NCBI GenBank assembly: GCA_038501785.1
Contig: JBAMJR010000187.1
Coordinates: 564,501-628,500, forward strand
Source: Myoxocephalus aenaeus
Taxonomy: Eukaryota; Chordata; Actinopteri; Perciformes; Cottidae
Direction: 5' to 3'
Length of the DNA: 64,000 nt
Below the pieces are notes generated by a model. The model was not told where the DNA came from and did not search any database. It saw only the letters and a program-made list of their open reading frames with translations. Below, in pieces: positions 26,066 through 64,000 of this stretch. Every line of letters starts with the position of its first letter. Position 1 is the first letter of the stretch. Position numbers and translations under genes: made by a program.

Positions 26066-26552
26066 CTCTTGCAGATGCAATATTTTGTTAGAGTCATTTG
26101 CCCTCAAGCAAACCTGAACAGTTTCTGTGGCTCTTGTTGACTGACACGACCTAGCTAGCCTTTATGTGAAGTTCCCAAAGAGTTCTTCTAGTCAGACCAT
26201 TAAACGGTGAATCACCATCCACAATGGAAACCTTAAAAGAGCAATACTAAAATGGCTCCTTTGGTAACAGGATAAATTGGGATTTTGTTTTTGATCACCA
26301 CGATAGTCAGGATTTAGTCATTGGAGCCACTTTTTACACCAGCTGTTGCAAAGCACAGGAGAATGTATAAACGGGAATAAATGCTTGAAAAGGCAACAAA
26401 GGCTTAAAGTTAGATTTTTGAAATTCACAAAGATCCTGATTTGTTATAAATGGCGATCTGCCTCCATCTAGTGGTCATTGTAGCTTACTGCAAATTACAC
26501 ATTGAGAAAAAGAAAAGAAAAAAGAGATCTGCAATATAGTAAGGCCATGCAA

Positions 26553-26558
26553 TTTATT
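26553..26558 (-). terminator. Candidate dapl1 poly(A) signal AATAAA
   Basis: AATAAA on the minus strand about 410 bases after the dapl1 stop, the first one seen. It fits a short 3' UTR. The next bases on the minus strand are mixed, with no clear GU-rich element. Confidence 0.55.
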
Positions 26559-26920
26559 CAACTTTTTTTTTTTAAATATCAAATCTAATGAGAACCAAGT
26601 AATACATTGTGAAGATTTCACTGGGAAAAAAAAGCAGTTTCAAAAAACCTCACTTAACAACCGTCAACCCTCACATTAAACATACCCAAACACCATCTGG
26701 TTTTCATCAGCTGGGAAAAACAGCTCGAGCATTCGTCTTAGAACACTAGAAAAGACTCATTCAATGCTGGTTTAAAGTATTCTCACAAACAAGCACAGCC
26801 TAGAAAGTAAACACAGAGCTCAACGAAAGCTCTCCCTCCATAAACACTGACACTTTAACGACAACCTGCCAGTCCTTTCGCGTGTCTAACACGTCAGGTT
26901 TGTCTTTCACAGTTGACTCA

Positions 26921-26945
26921 ACATGGTTCCCTCTGGAAACCATGT
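26921..26945 (-). other. Short hairpin in the dapl1 3' UTR
   Basis: ACATGGTT and AACCATGT form inverted arms that extend through CC/GG around a 4-base CTCT loop, with one bulged A. It begins about 20 bases after the dapl1 stop codon. Its role is unknown; it is a possible protein-binding stem-loop or chance. Confidence 0.4.
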
Positions 26946-26965
26946 AACCATTAAACGCATGTTGT

Positions 26966-27082
26966 TCAAAACTTCCTGGGCTGCTGGATGGAAAAGGCCC
27001 GCGGGGAGCGAAGCTTCCCCATATCAGGGCGAATCTTGCTGTGCCTCACGCTCACTGGAGTCTCTGGAACCTCATGGCTCAG
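26966..27082 (-). CDS. dapl1: dapl1 coding exon 4 with stop
   Basis: It encodes LSHEVPETPVSVRHSKIRPD, MGKLRSPRAFSIQQPRKF and TGA. The acceptor is GTTTGCAG, phase 0. The final IQQPRK block is the C-terminal signature shared by DAP and DAPL1; in Dapl1-bound egg ribosomes the C-terminal part occupies the exit tunnel (known for the family). Confidence 0.93.
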   Translation of the reverse strand: MSHEVPETPVSVRHSKIRPDMGKLRSPRAFSIQQPRKF

Positions 27083-27879
27083 CTGCAAACAGGCAGGAGT
27101 TAATCACACACTGGCATGGGAGGCACTGAGACTATTCCAATTTGCAAATGGCATTTAAAAACATGTTTTTCCTTCTTTACCTTGTCAAGAGTTCCTGCCA
27201 GAAGAATACTAACTTGTTGCATCCTGTTGGAGGTGGTGAGGGACCTGCTGCAAGACGACATCAAATAGTTTAACTCAACTTAAAGCCAATTCCAGTTGTC
27301 TACTAGATCAAAACCCTGCTGACCATGTTGATATTTTATGGTGTGAGGCAATATCCATTTTTATGCCCTTTTAGTTTACACCGTGTATTATATTTTAAAG
27401 ATGAAGCCTGCCGACCAACCTTTGTTTATCAGCCCTCTTGGTCTCCTTCTCTGGAGTCCCATGGGTGCCACTCTCGTCAAAGCTTTTCTTGGCGACCCGT
27501 TTACCTCCAGCCTTCACTATTGACCCAGAGAAGAAAATGGGTTAAATGTGGGTTATCTGGAGGGGGGCGGGGCATCTGGGCTGCAGCGCCTGTGTTTTGC
27601 CCTTTCTGTAAACATGAAAAAACTAAATCCTCTACAAAACAATCTTCAGAATAGACATTTAAATGCTTTACAGATGGTCAAAGTATGGTCGCAGCCAGGT
27701 CATTATTCGACAATAACTGGAGTCCAAACATTTCCAACCTGTGCTTCAAGAATCAAGCGATTTTTTTTTTTTTTTTGGATAAGTTTTTTTCAGATTTGTT
27801 CCACTTTTGAATTAACCTCTTTAGGCAAAATCCCTCTTTGATTTGATTTAAAAGTCACGCCCTCACGAAAGCAAAGCTG

Positions 27880-27915
<36 letters not shown>

Positions 27916-28589
27916 AGACAACGACAAAAAAAAAACATTACTTAATGTTAACAAAATAACTAATGCAACATATATTCGACACAACGCGAGTTAGACGTTA
28001 AAGCAGTTCTCCATAAATCGTGCAACGCTCACTTAATTAAAATGCAAACAAGTAAAAAGGTATTGGCGGCACGTTTACATGCAAAAAAGGGGACGGTCTA
28101 CAAAAACAATAAATAAAAAAAATATATGAATTTCTCCGATTGTCAAATTGGTTCTAGTAACAGTCTGTTTGCACTGCAGGAATTTGCATGAACTTCCTTG
28201 AGCCTGTATGAAGATTCAGCCGATGAGGACACCGTGTTACTTTCAGGGGAGGCCTGCGCACAAAAGAAAGCGTGTGCGCACTAAAGTAGCCCGATGGATG
28301 CAATGAGCATTATAACAGAAATCAGCGAATTACACGATGGGATTGCAGCAACCTGTGAATCTCAACAGGAATAAAACAGACAGATAAACTACTTAACGTC
28401 TCGATCTGTTTGGGTTGAACCTCGAGCCGTGCAAAACAACAACAACGTGTCTGGCTTTAATAAATAATAAATAAATGAAAACAACGCCACACCACAAAGT
28501 CACGCCAGCAGCGGCTTACCTGCGGGAGGATGACCAGCTTTCAGCAGAGGAGTATCCCTCGCACCAGATTTGGAGATTTGCTGCACCAT
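26966..28589 (-). CDS. dapl1: dapl1, death-associated protein-like 1, complete four-exon gene
   Basis: The four exons (70, 97, 67 and 117 coding bases) join in phase to a 116-residue protein; the human protein has about 107. It is small, basic and without membrane segments. Seen: LLKAGHPPAVKAGGKRVAKK near the N-terminus, which is the DAP-family signature, and the C-terminus SIQQPRKF (human ends IIQQPRKC). Known: DAP-family proteins are linked to autophagy and growth control, and fish/frog Dapl1 (Dap1b) sits in the exit tunnel of dormant egg ribosomes together with eIF5A. Its place between pkp4 and tanc1, on the same strand, matches human DAPL1. The start codon at 28587-28589 is the first ATG ahead of the conserved core. 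The paralogue dap is less likely because of this neighbourhood and the exon 3-4 sequence. Confidence 0.93.
27181..27247 (-). CDS. dapl1: dapl1 coding exon 3 (NAGNAG acceptor)
   Basis: It encodes SRSLTTSNRMQQVSILLAGT, LDK, parallel to human SAIANVAKIQTLDALNDALE, K. The donor is AAG|GTAAAG. The acceptor is a tandem TTGCAGCAG: using the second AG shortens the exon by 3 bases (to 27244) and replaces Ser-Arg by Arg while staying in frame. Confidence 0.88.
27420..27516 (-). CDS. dapl1: dapl1 coding exon 2
   Basis: It encodes VKAGGKRVAKKSFDESGTHG, TPEKETKRADKQ. The acceptor is GTCAATAG; the first bases TG complete the Val codon begun in exon 1, giving GHPPAVKAGG across the junction. The donor is AAAG|GTTGGT, not the best consensus but the only GT that keeps frame with exon 3. 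It leaves in phase 2. Confidence 0.88.
27883..27914 (+). repeat. Poly-G tract of 32 bases in dapl1 intron 1
   Basis: An uninterrupted run of G (C in the pre-mRNA) between dapl1 exons 1 and 2, about 370 bases before exon 2. It is probably a collapsed or uncertain length and could fold as a G-quadruplex on the plus strand. Confidence 0.95.
28520..28589 (-). CDS. dapl1: dapl1 coding exon 1
   Basis: It encodes MVQQISKSGARDTPLLKAGH, PPA plus the first base of Val. The donor GCAG|GTAAGC is strong. The Met lies 13 codons before the conserved LLKAGHPPA. Upstream bases contain the probable promoter. Confidence 0.92.
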
Positions 28590-28770
28590 TTTTTGAAACT
28601 TTCAGGAGTAAACGCAAAAAAAGCACAACACTAAACTCTTCAGACGCCCACTTGGTTGTTTTTATGCTCAAACAGAGATGACGTCCTGTTTGGCGACCGG
28701 AAGTGCGCAACCAGAGAGACGCCTCTTTTTGGATGTTTCACTGCGCTCTGACTTATAAAACGAAACAACA
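28590..28770 (-). promoter_or_regulatory. Probable dapl1 promoter and 5' UTR
   Basis: The stretch directly upstream of the dapl1 start contains an ETS-type core (CCGGAAGT at 28697-28704, plus strand) and a CRE-like TGACGTC (28679-28685). It also holds a TTATAAAA at 28753-28760 that reads better on the plus strand. It is locally richer in CpG than its surroundings. The transcription start cannot be fixed from sequence alone. Confidence 0.5.
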
Positions 28771-29272
28771 ACAACAACGATACAATGTCCCATTGTGATC
28801 ACGTACTTACAGTTAATGTCCCAGCAATGGCATTTTATTTCTGCTTTTATTGAAGTTGCTCTTTTTATGTTTTTCTTTTTTGAAAGACTGTCTTATTTTG
28901 AAAATCTCGGCAAAACCGTTTAACGTCAATCTACGAAGCACCGCGATCCACAAGTGCTCTGAGGCTGCCTGACAGAAACAGTGGGCATATCATGAATTAG
29001 GTAGTTCATTAAGTTGTGTATATAAACAAACAGTGTCTGAAAAATTATCTTTGTGCTTTTCTGTAAAAACACAAAAAAAACACTGACACGATCTGCTGCA
29101 AGTTGTTCTTAAAATGCACATTAATTTCCTTCCACTGGAAGTGAACATTTATATCAGTATAGACCTACACTGTGTATGATTACACTGTAGATATTCACTG
29201 GTGTATCCAGTTACTCTGGCTGAATAAAACCCAGCCAGGGTGAGGCTGGCTTATACGTTTGATCTTCTTTAA

Positions 29273-29905
29273 CCCTTGTGTGATGTTCATATTTTTGTTA
29301 TTCAGCCAGTGTTCGTGGGTCTGGTGGACCCGCTGCATTTTTTGGGTTTTAATTCAACACAATCAAACAATTTTATGTTAAAATACTCAACAGATGTTTG
29401 CTTCATCCCAATTACAAGCAATATAAACAGCATATATGGTTAATAGTTGCCCTTTACATTTAGATCACATTTATGAATTAATGTGCTATAATCAATTATA
29501 ATCAAGATATGAGTGATGCTCCTGGCCACATATTCTCCCATCCCTGTGTAGTGTACTCATGAGTACCACATTCCTTTCTTTGGCACATAGGATACACAAA
29601 CGTGGAAGAGTTGACAGGCCTGTTCTTTGTAGTCAGCAGTTGGGGTGGGAGCTCAGACTGGTTATTCCATATCGTTCCCACCACGGTCAGCTTCCTCTTC
29701 AGGAGCTCCTGTCCCAGCTTTTGTGAGGTAAAAAGAGTGTTGCATGTGATGTTGTGTCAGTGTGTGGTCATTGAAAATGTGTTCTGATTGATATATGTTC
29801 TTCACAGAAAATGAGTCTGAGTTTGAAAACATTTTTTTATCGTATTATTTTTCTTTTGATAAAACAATGAAAACGGGTCCCACAGACCCGAACACCACAC
29901 AAGGG
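29273..29905. mobile_element. Decayed piggyBac-type DNA transposon
   Basis: The ends are inverted: CCCTTGTGTGATGTTC at the left and, read on the minus strand, CCCTTGTGTGGTGTTCG at the right, each followed by a GGGTCTG(t/g)GG(a)CCCG block. The left end is preceded by TTAA, the piggyBac target; the right copy is degraded. At about 630 bp it is non-autonomous, but it keeps a transposase remnant inside. It lies between pkp4 and dapl1. Confidence 0.75.
29505..29684 (-). pseudogene. piggyBac transposase fragment
   Basis: Minus-strand frames read VGTIWNNQSELPPQLLTTKN, RPVNSSTFVY, then after a frameshift CAKERNVVLMSTLHRDGR. This resembles the ELPP...K.RPV.SS.F and VVLMSTLH region of piggyBac-family transposases. 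The acidic catalytic residues lie in parts that are missing. It supports the terminal-repeat call for the surrounding element. Confidence 0.7.
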
Positions 29906-32181
29906 GAAAGACCTCTCCTTCCAGTGTCCCTCAACTCAGAGATGCCCCATCAAGTCTAACCGCAGTCAAGAGGATGCCAATAAAACACAAATTAACACAC
30001 CTCTGGGTGTGTAGCCATGTGTGTATTTCCCCCCGAAAAATCACTTTTAATTTGCCACTTGCTTCCACACATGGAAATAACAAAAATAATGTGTGTCTCC
30101 AAGTTGTCCTACATGTCCTAGTCCTAATGCCTAGTCATAACTGCAGGTTACAGCAGGTTCATTTGTGCTAAAGTCGAAGTCACTGCTCTGTCTAAACAAA
30201 CTCAATTTCTCTGCCACGTCATGGTAGATATCATTTGTATTTTGTGTCTTATTAGCACATGATTTAGTCTGTATGATATGTTTGTGTGCAAAGAAGCCTG
30301 CTGACTGTTTATCAAATGACTAACACACTTGTTTGGGAATATTCTGCACTAAAGTAAAATATCAACGGACACAATAAGGGCTTTGAGGATGTTATCTGAT
30401 CAACCTTTTAAAAACCCACCTATTTTTAGGCTCTTTCCTCGAAAATTGCATACCCAAACTAAAAAGGGTGTATCTCTGCAACCACTAGGGTTATTTGAAT
30501 AACTGTGGTTATACACGTAATAAAAGGCTACATGTGCTATTTTGTTCAGTTGTGTAAATATCAGTCTATATGTTACTGGTTAAGAGTCAGGTCCACCTAG
30601 AAAAAAAGCACTTTCAGGATGATTATTTCTTTGAAATGATGCAGCTGTAAGGTCCAACCCAAATCATAGCACACTATGTGAACATTCTCTCTGCAAAGGT
30701 TGACTTTGATAAAGTGAAGTAGAACAAAGTTAAAGAGGGTTTAGTACAGAGACAATTCAGGCGAGGTCTCCAAAATGTGCGCACATCTGTGACATTTGAA
30801 TCTTTTCATGTACCAAACCATATATTTCACTTGTATATTACTTATGGTGTTCTATACATCCAAATACAGCAGTTTGCTGCTTTTTTCTTCTTCATAAAAC
30901 AAGCTATGATTTACAGTTTTATATAACAATCGCTCAGTCTCCCCCCCCCCCCTAGGGGGGGATTGGATTTTAAAAGGTTAAAGCTGTGTCTGGTCAAAAA
31001 TCCCTGAGGCTAGTTTCAAAACCTTCATCGTGTCCGTTTGGTACTTTTGTGTTTAAGCCGGTCATCACACAGCAATCCTCGGACCAGGTAGCATAGAAAA
31101 CCTGTATCTGGGCTAATTGGTAACCAGATCTTATATGGGGGGTGTTCATGTTAAAATGTGCTAACAAGTGTCGCTGCAGGCTCTTTGGGCCACAGATTTA
31201 CTTTCCTCCACTGCTTCCATATCGCTGGCTGTTGAATCTGGGGATCCACAGACAATCACAGACCACCTGGGGGAATCTACAACAAAGGCTGATGAGCTGC
31301 ACATCCCTGGTCACCTGGACCCTTTTGTCATTGTTTTGATAGAAGTGTAGTGTTCCTACAGAGGGGGGTGAGCTGCAGCTGTGTTTTACTTCCTTTTCAT
31401 GTGTGGTTTTATTTGCCTATCATCTCCTTGAACTTGCATTATGTGGCTCCTCCTCCTATTCTATTACTACTACCATTAGGATTCCTACTACGGTACTTTT
31501 CTGCTTTAGCATATCTACATAAAGAGGGGTGGGGTCATGTGGCTATAGTCAATTCTTATGGTTTCATACAGTTTTTTAACTTCAATATGGTGATTATTAT
31601 TCTTTACAAAACTGGAATACATTTAGTGATTGCAACCCTGATCACTACTTTATAGAGAAGTAATGTAATTCTCCAACGTCCTCATGGTCCATACCAGCAC
31701 TTTGCATTTAGTGGCAAGAGCAAATCATGATCATCATACCTTGAGGCACTTATTTATGATGTGCTGATTTGAAAGTTCACACTCTGAACATGCAGATGAA
31801 CAGCACACATGCACTGAAGGTAGAATAAAGCATACGGGTGTGTCTTGAATTGAAAGCGTTCTCACAAATAGTTAAAAATCTGGACGTTTACACGTTTATG
31901 TGGACCTATTAGAAGCAGTTTTATGAAATGCAGGGCTGCTGATTGAAAGCTGGCCTACTTCCACACATGTTTGTGTGAATACAGTGGAATGACATTGTTT
32001 TCCCCTGACAGGAAACTGCAGAGAACAAACTGTCCAAAAGAGAGAGAAGTTTGATTTCTCTTTTGGTTTTCTCCCATATTCACACTCATTTCTGTTTGTG
32101 AATAGAAACAGTATGAAATATATGTGTGCACTTGTGAAAAGATGCAATTACAAGACAGGGTTTAAAAAACAAAACTGACCT
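29906..32181. other. pkp4-dapl1 intergenic; little recognised
   Basis: It contains the C/G palindrome at 30.95 kb and short open frames (for example 31168-31350) without family features. No gene called. Confidence 0.5.
30941..30961. repeat. C12-TA-G7 palindrome
   Basis: Twelve Cs, TA, then seven Gs; 30946-30961 is a perfect 16-base palindrome centred on CCTAGG. It lies between pkp4 and dapl1. Confidence 0.9.
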
Positions 32182-32323
32182 TTTATTATTTTAGCATGGT
32201 TGTGTTATGATGCCATCTTTGTCCACATATTTCTTCATATATTTATATATCTATCGCGATTTAACATGGCACAAGTTTCTTTTTTTTTAACCAGTGCTGA
32301 TGAGTGTAAACCAGGTAACATGT

Positions 32324-32329
32324 TTTATT
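32324..32329 (-). terminator. Candidate pkp4 poly(A) signal AATAAA
   Basis: This is the first canonical AATAAA (TTTATT on the plus strand) downstream of the pkp4 stop, about 720 bases away. A Pumilio-type UGUAAAUA lies about 10 bases upstream in the mRNA. Cleavage would be expected roughly at 32300-32315. Confidence 0.55.
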
Positions 32330-32806
32330 TTTTTCTGTATTTACAATAAAATGAAAGAAATGTACAAGACTTCATGGCATTACACAGCTTCAACATTAAG
32401 TACAGATACAATTTGATCCCTCTGTACAATCTAACATCATTAGTGTACTATTATTGTTTTTTTTGTGTGTGTGTTTTCTTTTTTTAACAGATATGAGTTC
32501 ATGATCCATTTTGGCTTCAGCACATACACATTCCCTATCTCGACTCTTACCGCGGACCCTCGCTCACATGACTCACACCTTTCACCATGCTATCACAGCT
32601 AAGAGTTTCATCAAGAAAATAAAACTAACATCTAACAGGACGCACGTCTCCTCGCTGTCATGGAGGGTATCGCCCCTCAACAGGCCCCCCAGCATGATTC
32701 CTTCTTCTACCAAATAAAAAATAATTTAAAAAGAACATTCCTTGATTTCCTTCTTTGGCACACATTCCATCTTACCATCTGCCATCACTCAGTTGAACTC
32801 CCCCTC

Positions 32807-32936
<130 letters not shown>

Positions 32937-33050
32937 TTCGCTTTAAAACAAACACTTATGAAGCCAAGTTCATGAAAAAGTTTTGTCGGTTCTTGTGTGC
33001 TCCTCGGGCTCCCTGCCTCCGCTGCAGCCCCTCAGGCCTATACCCAGGAG

Positions 33051-61089
<28,039 letters not shown>

Positions 61090-64000
61090 CTGGGAAGACA
61101 CAGCCGAGCAGGGAGTCAGACAAAGAGGAAGGGCTTTGCGTCGGAAACAATAAGAGTTTTGGCTTTGGATGGAAAGATTCTAATAGGCATTAAAGCAGTG
61201 AACAATTGATGGAGTTCAGAGAAAACAACAACTAACAATGATTCGCGCACCATTAGTTTCACGCTTGTGTACAGTGGATTCATTAAATCGGAATAGTTTC
61301 ACTACTCTTACATTTCCCTACGTCTTCCTCTCCATGACAACAACCAGTGTGGAAGACAGGAACTGGAATCAGCCCCCTTATGTCCCTGTGCACAAGGTCC
61401 CCCCCCCCCCCCCCCCCAGTAATCCCAATCTAGTTAAGCGTGACCAGTGTCAATGAGTTACTCTGCAATCACTGCAACCAAAGGCAGCAAGTGGAGGGGA
61501 ACCGAGAGGCAAACATTGGAGGCCGGGGCTTTTCAAATCCTGCCCGATTAGCGGGTGTGAGAATGAGAGTTGAATCCCATGAAGGCCTTGTTGCCCAAAC
61601 TGACCTGTTGAATAAATCTGTTGACACATAAATGTAGCGTGGTGTTTGGCAACCTGGCTTTTTGCGCTCCCACCTCTGAAGATCTAAGGATGTTTGCCCA
61701 TTTACAGATGGGACGGAGAGAGTCAGATTGAAAGAATACACATTTGGCATGGCTTGTTCCTCTGAGACTTCAGCAGGTCCATTCTGAATCCAACATATTC
61801 ACTATTTGCAAAAACACCTTGCCAATTGTGTCCCTTTCAACGGTGCTGCTATTTCAATTTTAATATATAACTCTGCTTAAAATAACAACCACATAAATTA
61901 AAGTTTGTGTTTAGTCCTGCTTTCTTGCTCGCCCACTCACTGTCTCTTTGTTTGTTTGTACACATCTCTAGGTACAATTAGAGAGTATCATGATCCTTGT
62001 GCAAGATTCACAGTATTCATTTGATACGATATGATTTTCTTAATTTGTAATTTAGCTAATAAAACCACAGTATTACAGTTTGACATGATTAAACTTGTGC
62101 AAAAGACTTAATGCCCTCAAGGTCCTACAAATCATGCAACCATGTAAATCACACCCTGACAGAAGCAAACGTTTTGTCAGCTGTATGAAAACAGCACATT
62201 TATGAAATGTGGGCTACTTTACTCGTCAGTATAACAACACTGACAGCTCATGGTGACAACGCCACATTTCTTCGATGCAACTGTTGGTTAATAGCTAGAC
62301 TTGAATTATATTTTGTTTATGCCAGAGAGTCTGAATCTCCAAACCTTCCTGCCACTTCATATTAATAGGCCAAAAGACAAATTACTACAGCACACTATAC
62401 TACATTTTTGTGGAAACCATCTGTAAATCGTATGCTGCTTGAAATAATTCAAACAAATATATCACAGGCGACAGCAACCGGGAGGTGGGGTGTAATGTGA
62501 CAGGGGATAATAATGAGATGCATAATATGCCTCACCCACCTGGGGGTGGGTTGATGCTGCAGCACCCTCAGCATCGCTCTGAAAACAGGTTTATTAAAAC
62601 TTTACTTGATAATATTAATATTGCAGAGGATGCAGCAAGGCTTAATCAACCTTATTTTTCCTTTCTCTCTATGTGAACTTTTTTGGACCCCAATGCTCTT
62701 TGGCGACGGGCCCTGACACACACAGAGAGAGAAGGTAATTAAAATGTAATGTGGGTGATACAAGAGACCCGTTTAAGTATTTACAGAAAAACAATGAGAT
62801 TCTAGGTTTTATAAGATCAGGAAGCAGTCATATGTCCTTTAAACGCAAGTAATAACCTGACTGAACTACTCTTTTGTCTCTTCCGATCCCGGCAGTGATT
62901 CTGTGTCTGGCACACGGCGTGTCGTTTCAGACCACAGGGTTTTAATACTGAGCCTTGACCCCGTTTGATAAATGAGATGCCAGAAAGCCCGAACAGAGAC
63001 GGGAGAGAGGGAGACAACAAGAAAGAGAGACAGAAGCCCTTTTTCCACACACTGAAGATTACACTTTTCTGGCTTCCATTATCATGTGTGGCAGGGTTTT
63101 TGGCGTTCACAATAAGGCGTCTCATATGGTACAATTGAAAGTTGTTAATGTTGCCGTGTTCAGCCATAACTTGGCCACTCTGGATAAAGTATTTTTCTCT
63201 AAGAAACTGAAGAAGAGAGTTGGAAGTTATTCCACAGGGGATAGATTTTAAAACTTATTTTGCAGTTGAATATGTATCTCTACTACTTACGCTCACTTTC
63301 GTAACCTCAGTTGTCAAAGCACCCTAAGGCCCCCCAAAACATTTTCTTGTCTATTAATTATGTATTAGATAAAACTACACAATACGGTATACAGTCAAGC
63401 TGCACCCATACCGACACTGAGCACGTCTGTAGCTCATAAAACATTGTATTCACACTTCCCTCACTGCTCTTTTGTAGGTATTTCCCTATTTCTAATTAAT
63501 GTGTTAGAAAATTATGTGAGTTTTCAAAAAAATATATCTATACATAAACTACGGTGAAATCTGAACTTTTGTTTGGCACTTTGCATTTCTACTTTAAAAC
63601 AAAGAAACCAGACGTGTCACATGTTAACTAATAATACATACCGTAATAATACTAATAATTCATAATTTGTTAAGATTTGCAACATATACAGTATGTCTAA
63701 ATAGAAATATTTCTGGAGGTTTTGGAGACAATCAGAAGAAGCATGTTATCAGCTCATTTACACCACAGTACCAACAACAACACAAATGACTCGCTCTATT
63801 CCACCATCAATATCTGACAGCAATCATCTAAAAGTCTAATTTTTCTGGGGGGCATACCCCCCATTTTGGTTTAAAGATCCTTCCCATTTATGAGGTGTCA
63901 AGGCTGGCAAGTGTGATGATGATATGTTAAACTGTCAGAATATTGAGGGAATGCATATCAGAAGTAAAGAAGACGAGGGCCCGAAACAGAAACCGTTCAT
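61090..64000 (-). other. pkp4 intron continuing past the right edge
   Basis: I searched for the PKP4 coiled-coil exon (human block LQFQRLTRELEVERQ) and the block before exon 1 (SFPWRST) and found neither. Only the poly-C run and short chance frames are visible. Confidence 0.6.
61399..61417 (+). repeat. Poly-C tract (19)
   Basis: A run of 19 Cs in the pkp4 intron upstream of the first exon in the window. Confidence 0.92.

Noticed and set aside
62485..62676. 63-codon plus-strand frame
   Set aside because: I considered whether it was a missing pkp4 N-terminal exon, but it is on the wrong strand and has no similarity.

Overview
The window is vertebrate nuclear DNA, almost certainly from a teleost fish. 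The evidence is multi-exon genes with GT/AG introns, dense long (CA)n/(GT)n microsatellites, fish-type LINE and piggyBac remnants, and proteins that are clearly vertebrate. All three recognised genes lie on the minus strand, in the order pkp4 - dapl1 - tanc1. Human 2q24.1 has the same order and relative orientation.

Right half (about 32.3-61.1 kb): the 3' 18 coding exons of pkp4 (plakophilin-4/p0071, an armadillo catenin of the p120 subfamily). I joined these exon by exon with consistent splice phases; they give about 1095 residues and lack only the N-terminal coiled-coil exons, which must lie beyond 64 kb. The frame ends in a surprise. The ancestral C-terminal PDZ ligand (GSPDSWV plus stop) is intact in the DNA but out of frame by one base after a run of five Gs (33062-33066), so as written the protein ends ...EQYPRLP.

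Middle (26.5-28.7 kb): a complete four-exon dapl1 gene (116 residues), whose exons are too small to stand out as ORFs. It encodes the DAP-family core GHPPAVKAGG and the C-terminal IQQPRK. Fish Dapl1/Dap1b is known as a factor of dormant egg ribosomes.

Left part (1-22.1 kb): the 5' end of tanc1. There is a CpG-rich probable promoter and first exon near 21.6-22.1 kb, a strong non-coding exon at 16.84-17.00 kb, and the first coding exon at 12.2 kb (MFKAVLKKSRDGGKGSKKDS). The rest of tanc1 is off the left edge, and 1-12.1 kb looks like intron.

Intergenic DNA holds a frameshifted LINE 3' fragment (25.2-26.1 kb) and a decayed piggyBac-type element (29.27-29.91 kb). I found no bacterial-type system, CRISPR array or new gene cluster. 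The observations most worth checking are the pkp4 C-terminal frameshift, tandem splice sites in pkp4 and dapl1, a microsatellite inside a pkp4 splice acceptor, and a (GU)n tract in the pkp4 3' UTR. All exon boundaries come from reading splice motifs and family similarity by eye; no transcript data were available.
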